DNA of 64,000 nucleotides from Campylobacter sp. RM6914 (GTDB lineage Bacteria; Campylobacterota; Campylobacteria; Campylobacterales; Campylobacteraceae): NCBI RefSeq assembly GCF_004803835.1, contig NZ_CP012545.1, positions 558,001 to 622,000 of the forward strand, read 5' to 3'. Shown piece by piece: positions 27,537 to 36,390 of this stretch (position 1 is its first letter; each line of letters starts with the position of its first letter). The notes under the pieces were generated by a model. It saw only the letters and a program-made list of their open reading frames with translations, ran no database searches and was not told where the DNA came from. The position numbers and the translations under genes were made by a program.

Positions 27537-28754
27537 TTATTGGTTCCAAATGAGTAGAATTTGATCTATTTTAGTATCGTTTGGTATCTCTTCAAGTTTT
27601 ATAAATTTCTTTAAATTTTGCGGTTTTTTTAGCTTTATAACCATGTCGCGAGATGGTATTTTAAGCGAAATTTGGTTTTTACTTACGGCAAATTTTTCTA
27701 TTTTAAGACTACTTTTGATCTGCTCGAAATTTGAGTTTAAATTTATCCCTTCAGGTGTTTTAAACTGCGAAGACAACACGTCTATCTGAGTTATGATACC
27801 GTTTAAGAGAGTGTATTTAAACAGCGGCTCTTTTTTCTCGTTATAAATTATGTGTGAGTTATTTTTTGTATTTGTATCTTTGTGGATATTTTTTGTGCCA
27901 AAAATTCTAACTATATCGGCATGGTTCATATCTTCGGTAAGCTCACTGATAAAAAATTTACCGAATTTTTGTTTGGTATCTTGTTTGTTTTTGTATTTAC
28001 CTGCTATATAGCCGCTTTTGCAAATTTTGGCATTTGGAGTATGGTTTAGGATAAATATATCATCATTGATCCTATGCAAGCTAAGTCTAACATCGTTATT
28101 TTTAAAGTAAAACACACCTTTGTTGTAGTTTAGTTCACCGCTAAGCGAACATGTGGGTTCGTTTGCCTTTAAAGATGAGTAAACGTTAATCTTGGCTTCA
28201 TTTTTATAGGTGCTAATAACTATGCTTTGAAAGCTTTTTTCGTTCTTAAATTTAAAAAATTCACCGTAAAAGCCGTTTTTATACTCTTTATCTATAGGCT
28301 CAAAGCTGTAAATTCGCGATAAGACGCCAGCAAATTTTTGCTTGTTATCGTTTAATTGCAAGAGGGATTCTTTGTTTGGCTCAAAGTAGCAAGTTTTGCC
28401 GTTTTCGCTTTTTAACACCAAGAATTTACCCTCGGTGTCAAATGTCCCCTTTTCTTCGTAAGTATTGGCTGATTTTGAAATTTCTAGCATGGATTTTGTG
28501 TAAGTTTTGTCTTTGTTTAGCGTTAGTATCGTTTTTATCCCTTCGCAGTTAGAGCAGGGAAGTATGGTGTGATATGTCGAAAATATCGCTTTTGAAAGAA
28601 TGAGATTTGACTTTATTTCTTTTTTTTGATTTTTATTTGTTTCTTGTGTTTTTGTCTCTTTGGTTTGTAGCTCTTGTTGGATTGGTTTTTGAGGTGTATT
28701 GTCGGCGCAGCCCAAAAAGAGCATGACCGTTAAAAATACTATAAAATTTCTCAT
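27537..28754 (-). CDS. NlpE-like lipoprotein with extra C-terminal domain
   Basis: Signal peptide with lipobox LFLGC (MRNFIVFLTVMLFLGCADN), a Lys/Gln/Thr linker, then an NlpE N-terminal-like domain (about 52-150) with the family CxxC in TILPCSNCEGIKTILTLN. About 230 further residues follow, with no family I recognise. NlpE proteins are outer-membrane sensors tied to copper and surface stress in enterobacteria, but no CpxA/CpxR lies here. Paralogous in its CxxC domain to the next upstream gene. Adjoins the MFS gene. Confidence 0.75.
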   Translation of the reverse strand: MRNFIVFLTVMLFLGCADNTPQKPIQQELQTKETKTQETNKNQKKEIKSNLILSKAIFSTYHTILPCSNCEGIKTILTLNKDKTYTKSMLEISKSANTYEEKGTFDTEGKFLVLKSENGKTCYFEPNKESLLQLNDNKQKFAGVLSRIYSFEPIDKEYKNGFYGEFFKFKNEKSFQSIVISTYKNEAKINVYSSLKANEPTCSLSGELNYNKGVFYFKNNDVRLSLHRINDDIFILNHTPNAKICKSGYIAGKYKNKQDTKQKFGKFFISELTEDMNHADIVRIFGTKNIHKDTNTKNNSHIIYNEKKEPLFKYTLLNGIITQIDVLSSQFKTPEGINLNSNFEQIKSSLKIEKFAVSKNQISLKIPSRDMVIKLKKPQNLKKFIKLEEIPNDTKIDQILLIWNQ

Positions 28755-28798
28755 AACAGCTCCTTAAACATAACGAAAATCAAGCCAAATTTTTATGC

Positions 28799-29254
28799 TT
28801 AATTGCTCTTTTTAAATGTATATAAGTCCTTAAATTCGCCCTTTGCAACATTGCCGTCAAAGTCTAAAAGGTGCAAATTTGTTCCGTCAAATTTATAACT
28901 CATTTTTTCTTTATACTCGTCAGTTGTTGTTACGATATCTCCGGCGATTTCATACTTGCCGTATTGCAAGTCGGTGTAGTCTTGGTTGCCCTTATATGTC
29001 ATTTTGCAAGTAAAAGAGCCGTCGGCATTTAAATTTAAAGTAGTTTCTATCGCTTCGCAGCTAGCACAAGGAAGAGTTGCTTTATAAATTCCTGCTACAG
29101 GAATGCTTTTGATCTCGCATTTTGGTGCTTTGTTTTTATCGTCATCAATAGTGCAAGTCTCGCCCTTTGGAACATCTATGTGTTGGTTAAAACTAGAACA
29201 ACCAGCCATAAAAATAGCACTTGCTAAAAGAGTGATAAACTTAAATTTTTTCAT
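28799..29254 (-). CDS. NlpE-like lipoprotein (single domain)
   Basis: 151 residues: signal peptide and lipobox FMAGC (MKKFKFITLLASAIFMAGC), then one NlpE N-terminal-like beta-barrel domain with GIYKATLPCASCEAIETTLNLNADGSF and a CxxC. Shorter relative of the 405-residue lipoprotein downstream. AAAAGGA site before ATG and a clear promoter upstream. Two extra Cys (ETCTIDDDKNKAPKC) lie before the domain and might form a disulfide or bind metal. Role inferred only from family. Confidence 0.78.
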   Translation of the reverse strand: MKKFKFITLLASAIFMAGCSSFNQHIDVPKGETCTIDDDKNKAPKCEIKSIPVAGIYKATLPCASCEAIETTLNLNADGSFTCKMTYKGNQDYTDLQYGKYEIAGDIVTTTDEYKEKMSYKFDGTNLHLLDFDGNVAKGEFKDLYTFKKSN

Positions 29255-29287
29255 TATTTTTCCTTTTGATTTTAAAAATTAAGATGT

Positions 29288-29293
29288 ATTATA
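29288..29293 (-). promoter_or_regulatory. -10 promoter element upstream of the NlpE-like lipoprotein
   Basis: On the minus strand CTACTATAATACATC holds a perfect TATAAT, 33 bases before the ATG at 29254, in a T-rich setting. It fits a Campylobacter housekeeping promoter for the lipoprotein-lipoprotein-MFS unit. Confidence 0.6.
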
Positions 29294-29364
29294 GTAGAGC
29301 TAATGTTAATTTATAATTTAAGCGATAAAAAATTTAAGAAGAAATTTGTTGTTGAAATAAGGAT

Positions 29365-29383
29365 AGCCCAAGAAATTTGGGCT
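29365..29383 (-). terminator. Hairpin after the small Cys-rich lipoprotein gene
   Basis: AGCCCAA (29365-29371) pairs perfectly with TTGGGCT (29377-29383) around a 5-base loop, 12 bases after the stop at 29396. The following minus-strand sequence (ATCCTTATTTC) is only moderately T-rich, so it is a weaker terminator candidate. Confidence 0.5.
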
Positions 29384-29395
29384 TAGGGTTTAAAT

Positions 29396-29584
29396 TTATT
29401 TTTGCATTGCGGGATTTTGCATCATGCCTCTTTGACAGCCACAACTTTGTATCACAGGTGTGCAGTTTTGTCCGGCTTTACAAGTACCGTAGCTTACTTG
29501 GTCGTTAGCATTGTTGGTTTTAGGTTGGTTAGCACAACCCACTAAAAATGTAGCTACAAATACGATAAGGGCAAAATTTTTCAT
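29396..29584 (-). CDS. Small Cys-rich lipoprotein
   Basis: 62 residues: signal peptide and lipobox FLVGC (MKNFALIVFVATFLVGCANQ), then a short mature part with further cysteines in CKAGQNC and CGC and a Met-rich end (RGMMQNPAMQ). Cys plus Met content suggests possible metal binding, but that is inference. AAAAGGAAATATA precedes ATG. A possible -10 (TATAGT) lies at 29626-29631. No family recognised. Confidence 0.68.
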   Translation of the reverse strand: MKNFALIVFVATFLVGCANQPKTNNANDQVSYGTCKAGQNCTPVIQSCGCQRGMMQNPAMQK

Positions 29585-29739
29585 TATATTTCCTTTTTGA
29601 AATTTGGTAAAAATAATTTTTGAATACTATAGTTTGTTTTTAAAAATTTTATTAACACCCTTTAAAATTTGTTGTTTTTTGAGTTTTAACAGCAAAATTT
29701 TGATAAACTACCATAAAATTTTAAAGAGGTTATGTAAAA

Positions 29740-30786
29740 TTGAAAAGACTTAGTATAGACGAGGCGGTTTGGCTTATCGAAAACGCACCGCTTCATGAGC
29801 TTGGACGTATGGCATACGCTAGAAAAAAAGAGCTACATCCAGACGCGATTACAACATTTATCGTCGATAGAAATATAAACTACACAAATGTATGCTGGGT
29901 AGATTGTAAATTTTGTGCATTTTATCGCCATGCAAAAGAAGAAGACGCTTATGTTTTAAGTTTTGAAGAGATCGGCAAAAAGATCGAGGAGCTATTAGAG
30001 ATAGGCGGAACTCAAATTTTATTTCAAGGCGGAGTTCATCCAAAGCTTAAGATCGAGTGGTATGAGGATTTAGTCGAGTATATAAGTAAAAAATATCCAA
30101 GCATTACGATACATGGATTTTCGGCAGTTGAGATAGATTATATAGCTAGAATTTCAAAGATAACGATAGCTGAAGTTTTAAGTCGCTTAAAAGCAAAAGG
30201 TCTTTACTCGATACCGGGAGCGGGTGCTGAAATTTTAAGCGATAGGGTGCGAGATATCATCGCTCCTAGAAAGTGTGACACCGCAATTTGGCTTGATGTG
30301 CACAGACAAGCACACAAACTTGACATAAAATCAACCGCAACAATGATGTTTGGCACGGTAGAAACTACACGTGAGATAGTTGAGCACTGGGATCACATAA
30401 GAAATTTACAAGATGAGACGGGCGGTTTTCGTGCGTTTATATTGTGGAGTTTTCAAGGGCTTAATACAAAACTCATGCAAGAGTATCCACAAATTCAAAA
30501 GCAAAGTTCAAATCGCTACTTAAGACTGCTTGCGGTTTCAAGACTGTTTTTGGATAATTTTAAAAACATACAAAGCAGCTGGGTTACGCAAGGAAGTTAT
30601 GTGGGACAGCTTGCATTGAAATTTGGCGCAAATGATCTTGGCTCGACAATGATGGAAGAAAATGTTGTGAAAGCAGCAGGTGCTAGCTATAGGATGAGTC
30701 AAGATGAGATGATCGCGCTAATCCGTGATATAGGTGAAATTCCTGCCAAACGCAATACAAATTACGACATCTTAGAGAGATTTTAG
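29740..30786 (+). CDS. mqnC: Cyclic dehypoxanthinyl futalosine synthase (dehypoxanthine futalosine cyclase)
   Basis: Radical SAM enzyme of the futalosine menaquinone pathway, used by Campylobacter and Helicobacter in place of the Men pathway. It has the CxxxCxxC cluster motif in TNVCWVDCKFCAFYRH, then ILFQGGVHP, SIPGAGAEILSDRVRDIIAPRKC. Starts at TTG 29740 (KRLSIDEAVWLIE); the upstream ATG is followed by TAA. AAAGAGG lies 10 bases upstream. 348 residues. Followed by the M16 gene with no gap. Confidence 0.95.
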   Translation: MKRLSIDEAVWLIENAPLHELGRMAYARKKELHPDAITTFIVDRNINYTNVCWVDCKFCAFYRHAKEEDAYVLSFEEIGKKIEELLEIGGTQILFQGGVHPKLKIEWYEDLVEYISKKYPSITIHGFSAVEIDYIARISKITIAEVLSRLKAKGLYSIPGAGAEILSDRVRDIIAPRKCDTAIWLDVHRQAHKLDIKSTATMMFGTVETTREIVEHWDHIRNLQDETGGFRAFILWSFQGLNTKLMQEYPQIQKQSSNRYLRLLAVSRLFLDNFKNIQSSWVTQGSYVGQLALKFGANDLGSTMMEENVVKAAGASYRMSQDEMIALIRDIGEIPAKRNTNYDILERF

Positions 30787-32013
30787 ATGAAAGTTACAAA
30801 TTTAAATGTAAAAAATGTAGATATCCCTGTTGTTTTTGAAAGTTCAAAAAGCCTTGCTGTAGCCAGCTTAAAGCTTATTTTTAAGGTAGCTGGCGCTTGC
30901 GAGAACAAAACTGCCGGTCTTGCTAGGCTTGCGGCAAATATGCTAAATGAAGGCACAAAAAGCAAAGGGAGTATAGCATTTGCGCGCGAGCTTGAAACAA
31001 GGGCGATAAACCTAGAAGTAAGTGCAGGTTATGAAACCTTGGCGATAGATATAAATTGCTTAAAAGAGTATTTTAATTTTGCGCTAGATAAACTAGCAGA
31101 GTTGCTTGCTGAGCCAAATTTAACCAAGGAAAGCCTTGATAAGTGCAAGATAACAACATTTGGTGAGATATCAAATTTAGCAAACGATAACGACTACGTG
31201 GCAAGATGTGGACTTTATGAGTTGCTTTATAAAGGCACAAATTTAGCTATGCCAAACATCGGAATAAAAGAGAGCATAGAGGCCATAAGTTTAAATGATA
31301 TAAAAGAATTTTTATCCTCTCATATGGATCTTGGAAATTTATTTATCGTTTTTGGCGGAGATGTAAACGAAAATGATCTTTGGCTTTTAAAAGATGCGTT
31401 AAATTTACTAGAAGTTGGTAAAAAACGCGAGCTTGAAATTTTAACAACAAGCGATAAATGTGAAAAGAAATTTATAACAAAGCAAAGCGAGCAAGCGTAT
31501 GTGTATTTTGGAGCTCCGTTTAACGTAATTCAGGATGAGAGATTTAAAGCAAATGTGGCGATGTTTATACTTGGCGAGAGTGGTTTTGGTTCACGTATCA
31601 TGGAAGAAATTCGTGTTAAACGCGGGCTTGCGTACTCGGCTTATGCGCGCGGGGTCTATAACCTTAGTAGCACCCAAGTTTATGGATATTTACAAACTAA
31701 AAATGAGAGTAAAGATGAAGCCATGTCGGTTGTTTTAAGTGAATTTGATAAATTTATAAAGCATGGCGCTACCAAAAACGAGTTGGCTCAGGCGAAGAAA
31801 TTTTTACTAGGTTCGCTTCCTTTAAGGCTTGAGACGTTATTTCGTAGGCTTGGTATAGCCGAGGGTGAATTTTATCAAGGTAAAAAATTAGGCTCTTTTA
31901 TGGATGAGCTTAAAAAGATAGAAGCGCTTAGTCTTAAGGAGCTAAACGACTTTATCGCCACTCATGACGAGATAAGCAAGCTTAGCTTTTGTGTGCTTTA
32001 TGACGGCAAATGA
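30787..32013 (+). CDS. M16-family peptidase homologue lacking the zinc motif
   Basis: 408 residues with the two-lobed M16 (insulinase/processing peptidase) layout. Where active members have HxxEH after GxAH, this reads AGLARLAANMLNEGT, so zinc ligands and catalytic Glu are missing. The C-terminal lobe keeps GESGFGSRIMEEIRVKRGLAYSAYA (the R/Y signature). It is thus probably a non-catalytic subunit or substrate-binding partner. No signal peptide is evident. Lies between mqnC and recG as in C. jejuni, overlapping recG by 4 bases. Confidence 0.87.
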   Translation: MKVTNLNVKNVDIPVVFESSKSLAVASLKLIFKVAGACENKTAGLARLAANMLNEGTKSKGSIAFARELETRAINLEVSAGYETLAIDINCLKEYFNFALDKLAELLAEPNLTKESLDKCKITTFGEISNLANDNDYVARCGLYELLYKGTNLAMPNIGIKESIEAISLNDIKEFLSSHMDLGNLFIVFGGDVNENDLWLLKDALNLLEVGKKRELEILTTSDKCEKKFITKQSEQAYVYFGAPFNVIQDERFKANVAMFILGESGFGSRIMEEIRVKRGLAYSAYARGVYNLSSTQVYGYLQTKNESKDEAMSVVLSEFDKFIKHGATKNELAQAKKFLLGSLPLRLETLFRRLGIAEGEFYQGKKLGSFMDELKKIEALSLKELNDFIATHDEISKLSFCVLYDGK

Positions 32014-33824
32014 AATTTGAAGCAAACGAGCGCGAAGAGCTAGCCAAGATCGGTGTTTATAGCTTGCTTGATCTAGCTTTGGTGCTTCCTAAAAGCTTTG
32101 AAAGTAGCTTTATAACAAGCTCGCCAAGACAAGGCGTGGTTTGTGTAGAGGCTGAAATTTTAACCTTGCGACGAGCAAGTGGCGGCATGCTTATCGCAAC
32201 TGCCTTTTGTCAAACTTGGGAGTGTGAGATAAAGCTTGTTATATTTCACGCAAAACCTTGGCACTACGGTGCTTTTAAACCACATAAAGAGCTTATCTTA
32301 AACGGGACGTGTGCTTATGCTTACGGTGCATGGCAGATAGCTAATCCAAAAATCATCACAAAAACAGGCGTCATAAGTCCGAAATTTAGACGTGATATGA
32401 AAGATGAAAGATTAAAAAAATTAATCAAAAAATACATAACAAACGAAAATTTAAGGGCCGAGGGCTTAAATGAAAATGAAATTTCATTTTTAGTCGCTAT
32501 CCAAAAAGGAGATGAAGATAGCATATCTTTGCTAAATTTGCTAAAAAATGGCGAAGTTGACACTCGTGTAATAAAATTTATTGAAATTTTTAACTATATA
32601 AAAAAGCTAAATTCTAAAAAATTATACTTTAAAAATCAAAAAATTGAGCCTTTTGATATTAATGAGTGGCTTAAAAATTTGCCGTTTACCCCAACAAATG
32701 ACCAGTTAAACGCCATAAATGATATCAGACAAGATATGAGTAGCACGCAGGCAAAACGGCGAGTTATTATGGGAGACGTTGGTAGCGGCAAGACTTTGGT
32801 TATCTTAGGTGCTGCACTTAGCGCATATCCAAACAAGAGTATTTTGATGGCACCAACTAGTATCTTAGCAAATCAACTTTATGAAGAGGCATGCAGACTT
32901 TTGCCGGACTTTATGAATGTCGTGCTTGTTAAAAGTGGAGAAAAAGAGCCGGATCTAGCTAATGCAAACCTAATCATCGGAACACATGTTTTACTCTACA
33001 CAAAACTGCCAAAATCCGTGCTCGTCATGGTTGATGAGCAACATCGTTTTGGCTCTGCGCAACGAAACAAGGTCGAGGAGCTCGTTAGAGACGGTGAAAG
33101 GAGTGCCACTTTTGTGCAGTTTTCCGCTACTCCGATACCGCGCACTTTAACTATGATAAACTCTTCGCTTGTTAGCTATAGCTTTTTAAAAGAAATTCCT
33201 TTTAAAAAAAATATACATACACAGGTGATCAAAAGCGCTGATTTTGGTGCGTTTATGGCACATCTTCGCTCTGAAATTTCAAACCATCGTCAAGCTGTGA
33301 TCGTCTATCCACTAGTTGAAAGCTCTGAGGTGTTAAACTATCAAAGCTTAAGTGAGGCGAGTGATTTTTGGCTTCAAAATTTTAAAAATGTATATATAAC
33401 GCACGGCAAAGACAAGCAAAAAGATGAAATTTTGCTTAAATTCAAAGAAGATGGTGATCTGCTTTTGGCAACAACCATCGTTGAGGTCGGCATCTCATTG
33501 CCTCGTCTTAGCACTATTTTGATCGTAGGAGCCGAGAGGTTAGGCCTTGCTACTCTTCATCAGTTGCGTGGCAGGGTAGGAAGAAATGGTGGCGATGGGT
33601 ATTGTTTTTTATTTACCAAGCTTAAGCAAACGCCTTCAAGACTTATAGAATTTGCTCAAACTCTTGATGGCTTTAAAATAGCCGAGCTTGATCTTAAAAA
33701 TCGTCAAAGCGGCGATATTCTTGACGGAAGTGTTCAGCATGGTGCTACTTTTGAGTATTACGAGTATGAGGAAGATATTACAAAAGCCGCACAAGATAGG
33801 TTAAAAGCATTAAGAATTCTATAG
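32010..33824 (+). CDS. recG: ATP-dependent DNA helicase RecG
   Basis: Branch-migration helicase that remodels stalled forks and Holliday junctions. The 604 residues are shorter than E. coli RecG, with a reduced N-terminal wedge domain, as usual in epsilonproteobacteria. Walker A is MGDVGSGKT, DExH box VMVDEQHRFG, then QFSATPIPRT, and the C-terminal helicase motifs VEVGISLPRLSTILI and QLRGRVGRNGGDGYCFL. Overlaps the M16 gene. Confidence 0.95.
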   Translation: MKFEANEREELAKIGVYSLLDLALVLPKSFESSFITSSPRQGVVCVEAEILTLRRASGGMLIATAFCQTWECEIKLVIFHAKPWHYGAFKPHKELILNGTCAYAYGAWQIANPKIITKTGVISPKFRRDMKDERLKKLIKKYITNENLRAEGLNENEISFLVAIQKGDEDSISLLNLLKNGEVDTRVIKFIEIFNYIKKLNSKKLYFKNQKIEPFDINEWLKNLPFTPTNDQLNAINDIRQDMSSTQAKRRVIMGDVGSGKTLVILGAALSAYPNKSILMAPTSILANQLYEEACRLLPDFMNVVLVKSGEKEPDLANANLIIGTHVLLYTKLPKSVLVMVDEQHRFGSAQRNKVEELVRDGERSATFVQFSATPIPRTLTMINSSLVSYSFLKEIPFKKNIHTQVIKSADFGAFMAHLRSEISNHRQAVIVYPLVESSEVLNYQSLSEASDFWLQNFKNVYITHGKDKQKDEILLKFKEDGDLLLATTIVEVGISLPRLSTILIVGAERLGLATLHQLRGRVGRNGGDGYCFLFTKLKQTPSRLIEFAQTLDGFKIAELDLKNRQSGDILDGSVQHGATFEYYEYEEDITKAAQDRLKALRIL

Positions 33825-33853
33825 TAAAATGCACTAAAATTTAAAGGATTGTT

Positions 33854-34393
33854 ATGAATTTTGGGCAAAATTTAAAAAGATCGGCAAAAATTTCTTTTAT
33901 AGTTGTTTCGCTTTTGGCTCACTTTATGTTAGCCGTTGCAGTAAACTATGCATTTCCGCACTATGATGACGCTCTTATAACCGGCGGAGAAGTAAAACGC
34001 ATGGATAAAGATGGGCTTGTAAGCACGGCAAATCCTGCCGACGGACCAACTAGAGATGTGTATTTTGTCTACACACAAGAGGCTAATAGCACAAAGGTCA
34101 TGCCTTATCGTAATGAAGACACAAGATGGGGATTTCCATTTTATTTTAAATTTAACTCAGCCGATGTGCAGGCCGTAGCGCAAAGTTTTGCGGGTGAACA
34201 AAAGCTAGTTCAGGTCAAATTTTACGGTTGGCGGATAGCTCTGCTTGATGAATTTAGAAACATAATATCCATACGAGAGATAAAAGATGCAAGCGAACTT
34301 TCAAATCCTATCATGACTTATGTTTTTTATGTTTTGCTTTTGGTTTCGTTTGGTTTTAGTGTAAGAGTTATAAAAAGATTGTTTGACAAGTAG
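33854..34393 (+). CDS. DUF1523 family membrane protein
   Basis: 179 residues: N-terminal transmembrane helix (IVVSLLAHFMLAVAVNYAFP), a periplasmic domain with the family marks GGEVKRMDKDG, TRDVYFV, YRNEDTRWGFPFYFKFNSADVQA, KFYGWRI, and a second helix near the C-terminus. The pattern matches DUF1523, known mainly from alphaproteobacteria; function unknown. AAAGGATTGTT precedes ATG. A TAAAAT at 33827-33832 may serve as a -10. Confidence 0.78.
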   Translation: MNFGQNLKRSAKISFIVVSLLAHFMLAVAVNYAFPHYDDALITGGEVKRMDKDGLVSTANPADGPTRDVYFVYTQEANSTKVMPYRNEDTRWGFPFYFKFNSADVQAVAQSFAGEQKLVQVKFYGWRIALLDEFRNIISIREIKDASELSNPIMTYVFYVLLLVSFGFSVRVIKRLFDK

Positions 34394-34400
34394 TAAATAA

Positions 34401-34418
34401 GGGGCGTTTAACCGCCCC
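34401..34418 (-). terminator. Hairpin between the DUF1523 gene and hpf
   Basis: GGGGCG (34401-34406) pairs with CGCCCC (34413-34418) over a 6-base loop. It lies between two convergent genes. On the minus strand it is followed by TTATTTACT, only a weak T tract, so it is probable but not strong. Confidence 0.55.
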
Positions 34419-34427
34419 CAGGAAGTA

Positions 34428-34955
34428 TCAATAAAGTCCGAATTTACCGTCGGCTCTTTTATATATCACACGCATTTTAGCGTCGATATCGTTAAATACA
34501 TAAAATTGCATTTCGCTATTTTTAAGGTGTTCAAGTGCCTCTTCGATCTCAAGCGGTTTATAAAGTTCAAGTTCCATAGGGATGATCTCGTCTACACCCT
34601 CAACAGGCTCTTCTGCTATGCGAGCGCGAACTTCTTTGCCGTCATCTTTGCCTTTAACTGTGATTTTTTTATCGTGTTCACGGCGTAAAACTTTAGATGC
34701 ACGGTCTATTGCTAGATCAACTGCCGCATAAAGGTCTTTGTCTTTTTGGCGGATAACGATCGTATCTTTATGTGCCATATTCAACGCAAATTCTGCATTA
34801 AAACCTTTTCTGCCTTGTTTTTCGTCAGCTGAAACAACACATCTGCCTGATATTATGTCTAGATTGTATTTTCCCAGTGTTTCAAAAGCGTTTTCTATAT
34901 AGCTTTTTATCGGCTCTGTAAGCTCAAGTTGTCTTCCTACAATGCTTATATTCAT
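34428..34955 (-). CDS. hpf: Ribosome hibernation promoting factor, long form
   Basis: Binds the 30S decoding region and joins 70S ribosomes into 100S dimers in stationary phase. N-terminal S30AE domain (about 1-100; MNISIVGRQLELTEPIKSYIENAF...VVSADEKQGRKGFNAEFALNMAHKDTIVIRQKDKDLYAAVDLAID) plus the C-terminal dimerisation domain (LYKPLEIEEALEHLKNSEMQFYVFND). 175 residues identifies the long type. A clear promoter lies just upstream. Confidence 0.95.
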   Translation of the reverse strand: MNISIVGRQLELTEPIKSYIENAFETLGKYNLDIISGRCVVSADEKQGRKGFNAEFALNMAHKDTIVIRQKDKDLYAAVDLAIDRASKVLRREHDKKITVKGKDDGKEVRARIAEEPVEGVDEIIPMELELYKPLEIEEALEHLKNSEMQFYVFNDIDAKMRVIYKRADGKFGLY

Positions 34956-34984
34956 AGCATACTCCTTTGTTTGAAAGTAACATT

Positions 34985-34993
34985 ATTATAGCA
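34985..34993 (-). promoter_or_regulatory. Extended -10 promoter of hpf
   Basis: Minus strand TGCTATAAT: TG, one base, perfect TATAAT (34985-34990), 29 bases before the hpf ATG with AAAGGAG between. The rest of the gap to 35053 is A/T-rich with no gene. Confidence 0.72.
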
Positions 34994-35053
34994 CACCAAG
35001 CTTAAAATTTTTAGCTTAAATTTAATAAAGAAAATTAATTTTGTAATAAAAAA

Positions 35054-35512
35054 CTATAGTTTTTGCAGTGTTCGTTTGTGAAAGCTTATTGGGTTTGGCG
35101 TGATGCTTTCTTCTTCGCCTTCGCTATTTATCTTTGTTTTTGTTGTTACGAAGACATCTAGCCTGACTGTTCCTATGCTTTGAGGGGTTTGTATGTCAGT
35201 TACTAGCTTGCCATCGTCGCAATTACCAATCTGACCAAAAAAATGCACATAAACCGAGTAGTTAAAAATATCATTGAAATTTTGATCGGATATTATTGGA
35301 TTACTAGGGCAACCTTTGCTAAAATCATGGTTAAAAATTTCAAGCATTGCCATTTCGGTTGCACCTTGCCCCAAAAGCTCAGCCTGCTCTCTTAGATAAA
35401 TTTCAGTTGTTTGTCGCATGCTAGCCATTGATAGTTCGAGTGCTAATATGCCAAGACTTGATATGACTACCACAAAAAATATCGCCGCCAGCAAGCTAAA
35501 ACCACGCTTCAT
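35054..35512 (-). CDS. MshP-like minor pseudopilin without Glu5
   Basis: 152 residues from ATG 35512 (MKRGFSLLAAIFFVVVISSLGILAL), which overlaps the upstream stop by one base and has AAAGG about 10 bases before. Prepilin-type start with KRG before F; the residue at mature position 5 is Ala where most pilins have Glu. This recalls the GspK/MshP type that starts the fibre tip. Then ASMRQTTEIYLREQAELLGQGATEMAMLEI and a small C-terminal domain with two Cys. Likely cut by a prepilin peptidase encoded elsewhere. Last gene of the cluster from fliW. Confidence 0.72.
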   Translation of the reverse strand: MKRGFSLLAAIFFVVVISSLGILALELSMASMRQTTEIYLREQAELLGQGATEMAMLEIFNHDFSKGCPSNPIISDQNFNDIFNYSVYVHFFGQIGNCDDGKLVTDIQTPQSIGTVRLDVFVTTKTKINSEGEEESITPNPISFHKRTLQKL

Positions 35513-36390
35513 TAGTATATCGCCTTTGATTTGCATACGGTAAAGTCAAAATTCTTATCAAACATAAGCCCTGACTTGCCTGCTTCGTGCATGCAAAGTT
35601 TTATGACTACTACGCCGTTTTGCTCGGTAAAGTTAAATCTAGTCACATTCTCTGCTAATATCGCACTATCTGCATTTTGAAATTTTTCGCCAAGCCATGG
35701 TTGATAGTTGTAGTAAAGCTTTAGCGTAAAGTCGCCTCTTTGCTCGCTTTCATCGCTAACGGCGATAGCATATGCGCTGTAAGCTATGTGGTATTGTTCT
35801 GAGATTTCGCCGTCGTGAGTTAAATGTATTTTGTTATCCTCAACGCTTGTTATCTTTGCGACATCAAGAGAGTTTGTGTTGTTATAGCCAAAAGAAGTTG
35901 TGGCATCATAGGCTAAACCCTTAAATATCACGGCTAGGTCGGTTATCGCTACACCAAAGTCATCCAAAATGCCATTTTCTTGATTTAGACTAGAAAGTTT
36001 GCTTCCTGGAGTTATAAGACCATTTGCTTTGCTGCTTGGCTCTAAGTCGGCAAATCCGCTATAAATACCATCGTTAAACATCTCTCGAGCGTATGTTATA
36101 AACTCAAGCGTTGTGTATTCGTTATTTACCTGATCGTTATTTAAGGGTAGTATGTTGCTACTTGTGCCTTTTCTTGCGATAACGCTTTCTTTTATGCGAT
36201 AGCTAAGCATTTTTGAGATCTGTTCAAGCACAAGTTCGGTTTGAGTTTGCAGCGAATTCATCGCTTTACTTTGCACATAGTTTTTAAAAACAGTTGTTGT
36301 TACTTGAAGTGTCATCAAGCCTACGATACCAAGCACAACGATAACGATGATTAGTTCGATTAGAGTAAATGCCTTTTTTGTTGCTCTCAC
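35512..36390 (-). CDS. MshO-like prepilin-type protein
   Basis: 292 residues with a class III signal: KKA before FTLIELIIVIVVLGIVGLMTLQV, so the cut after Ala leaves Phe1 and Glu5. After the helix it continues QSKAMNSLQTQTELVLEQISKMLSYRIKESV, which resembles MshO. GTG 36390 is the preferred start because it overlaps the previous stop as GTGA and has AAAGAG 5 bases upstream; GTG 36396 is possible. C-terminal domain has paired Cys (VIKLCMHEAG, FTVCKSKAIY). Inner position suggests a minor pseudopilin. Confidence 0.74.
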   Translation of the reverse strand: MRATKKAFTLIELIIVIVVLGIVGLMTLQVTTTVFKNYVQSKAMNSLQTQTELVLEQISKMLSYRIKESVIARKGTSSNILPLNNDQVNNEYTTLEFITYAREMFNDGIYSGFADLEPSSKANGLITPGSKLSSLNQENGILDDFGVAITDLAVIFKGLAYDATTSFGYNNTNSLDVAKITSVEDNKIHLTHDGEISEQYHIAYSAYAIAVSDESEQRGDFTLKLYYNYQPWLGEKFQNADSAILAENVTRFNFTEQNGVVVIKLCMHEAGKSGLMFDKNFDFTVCKSKAIY

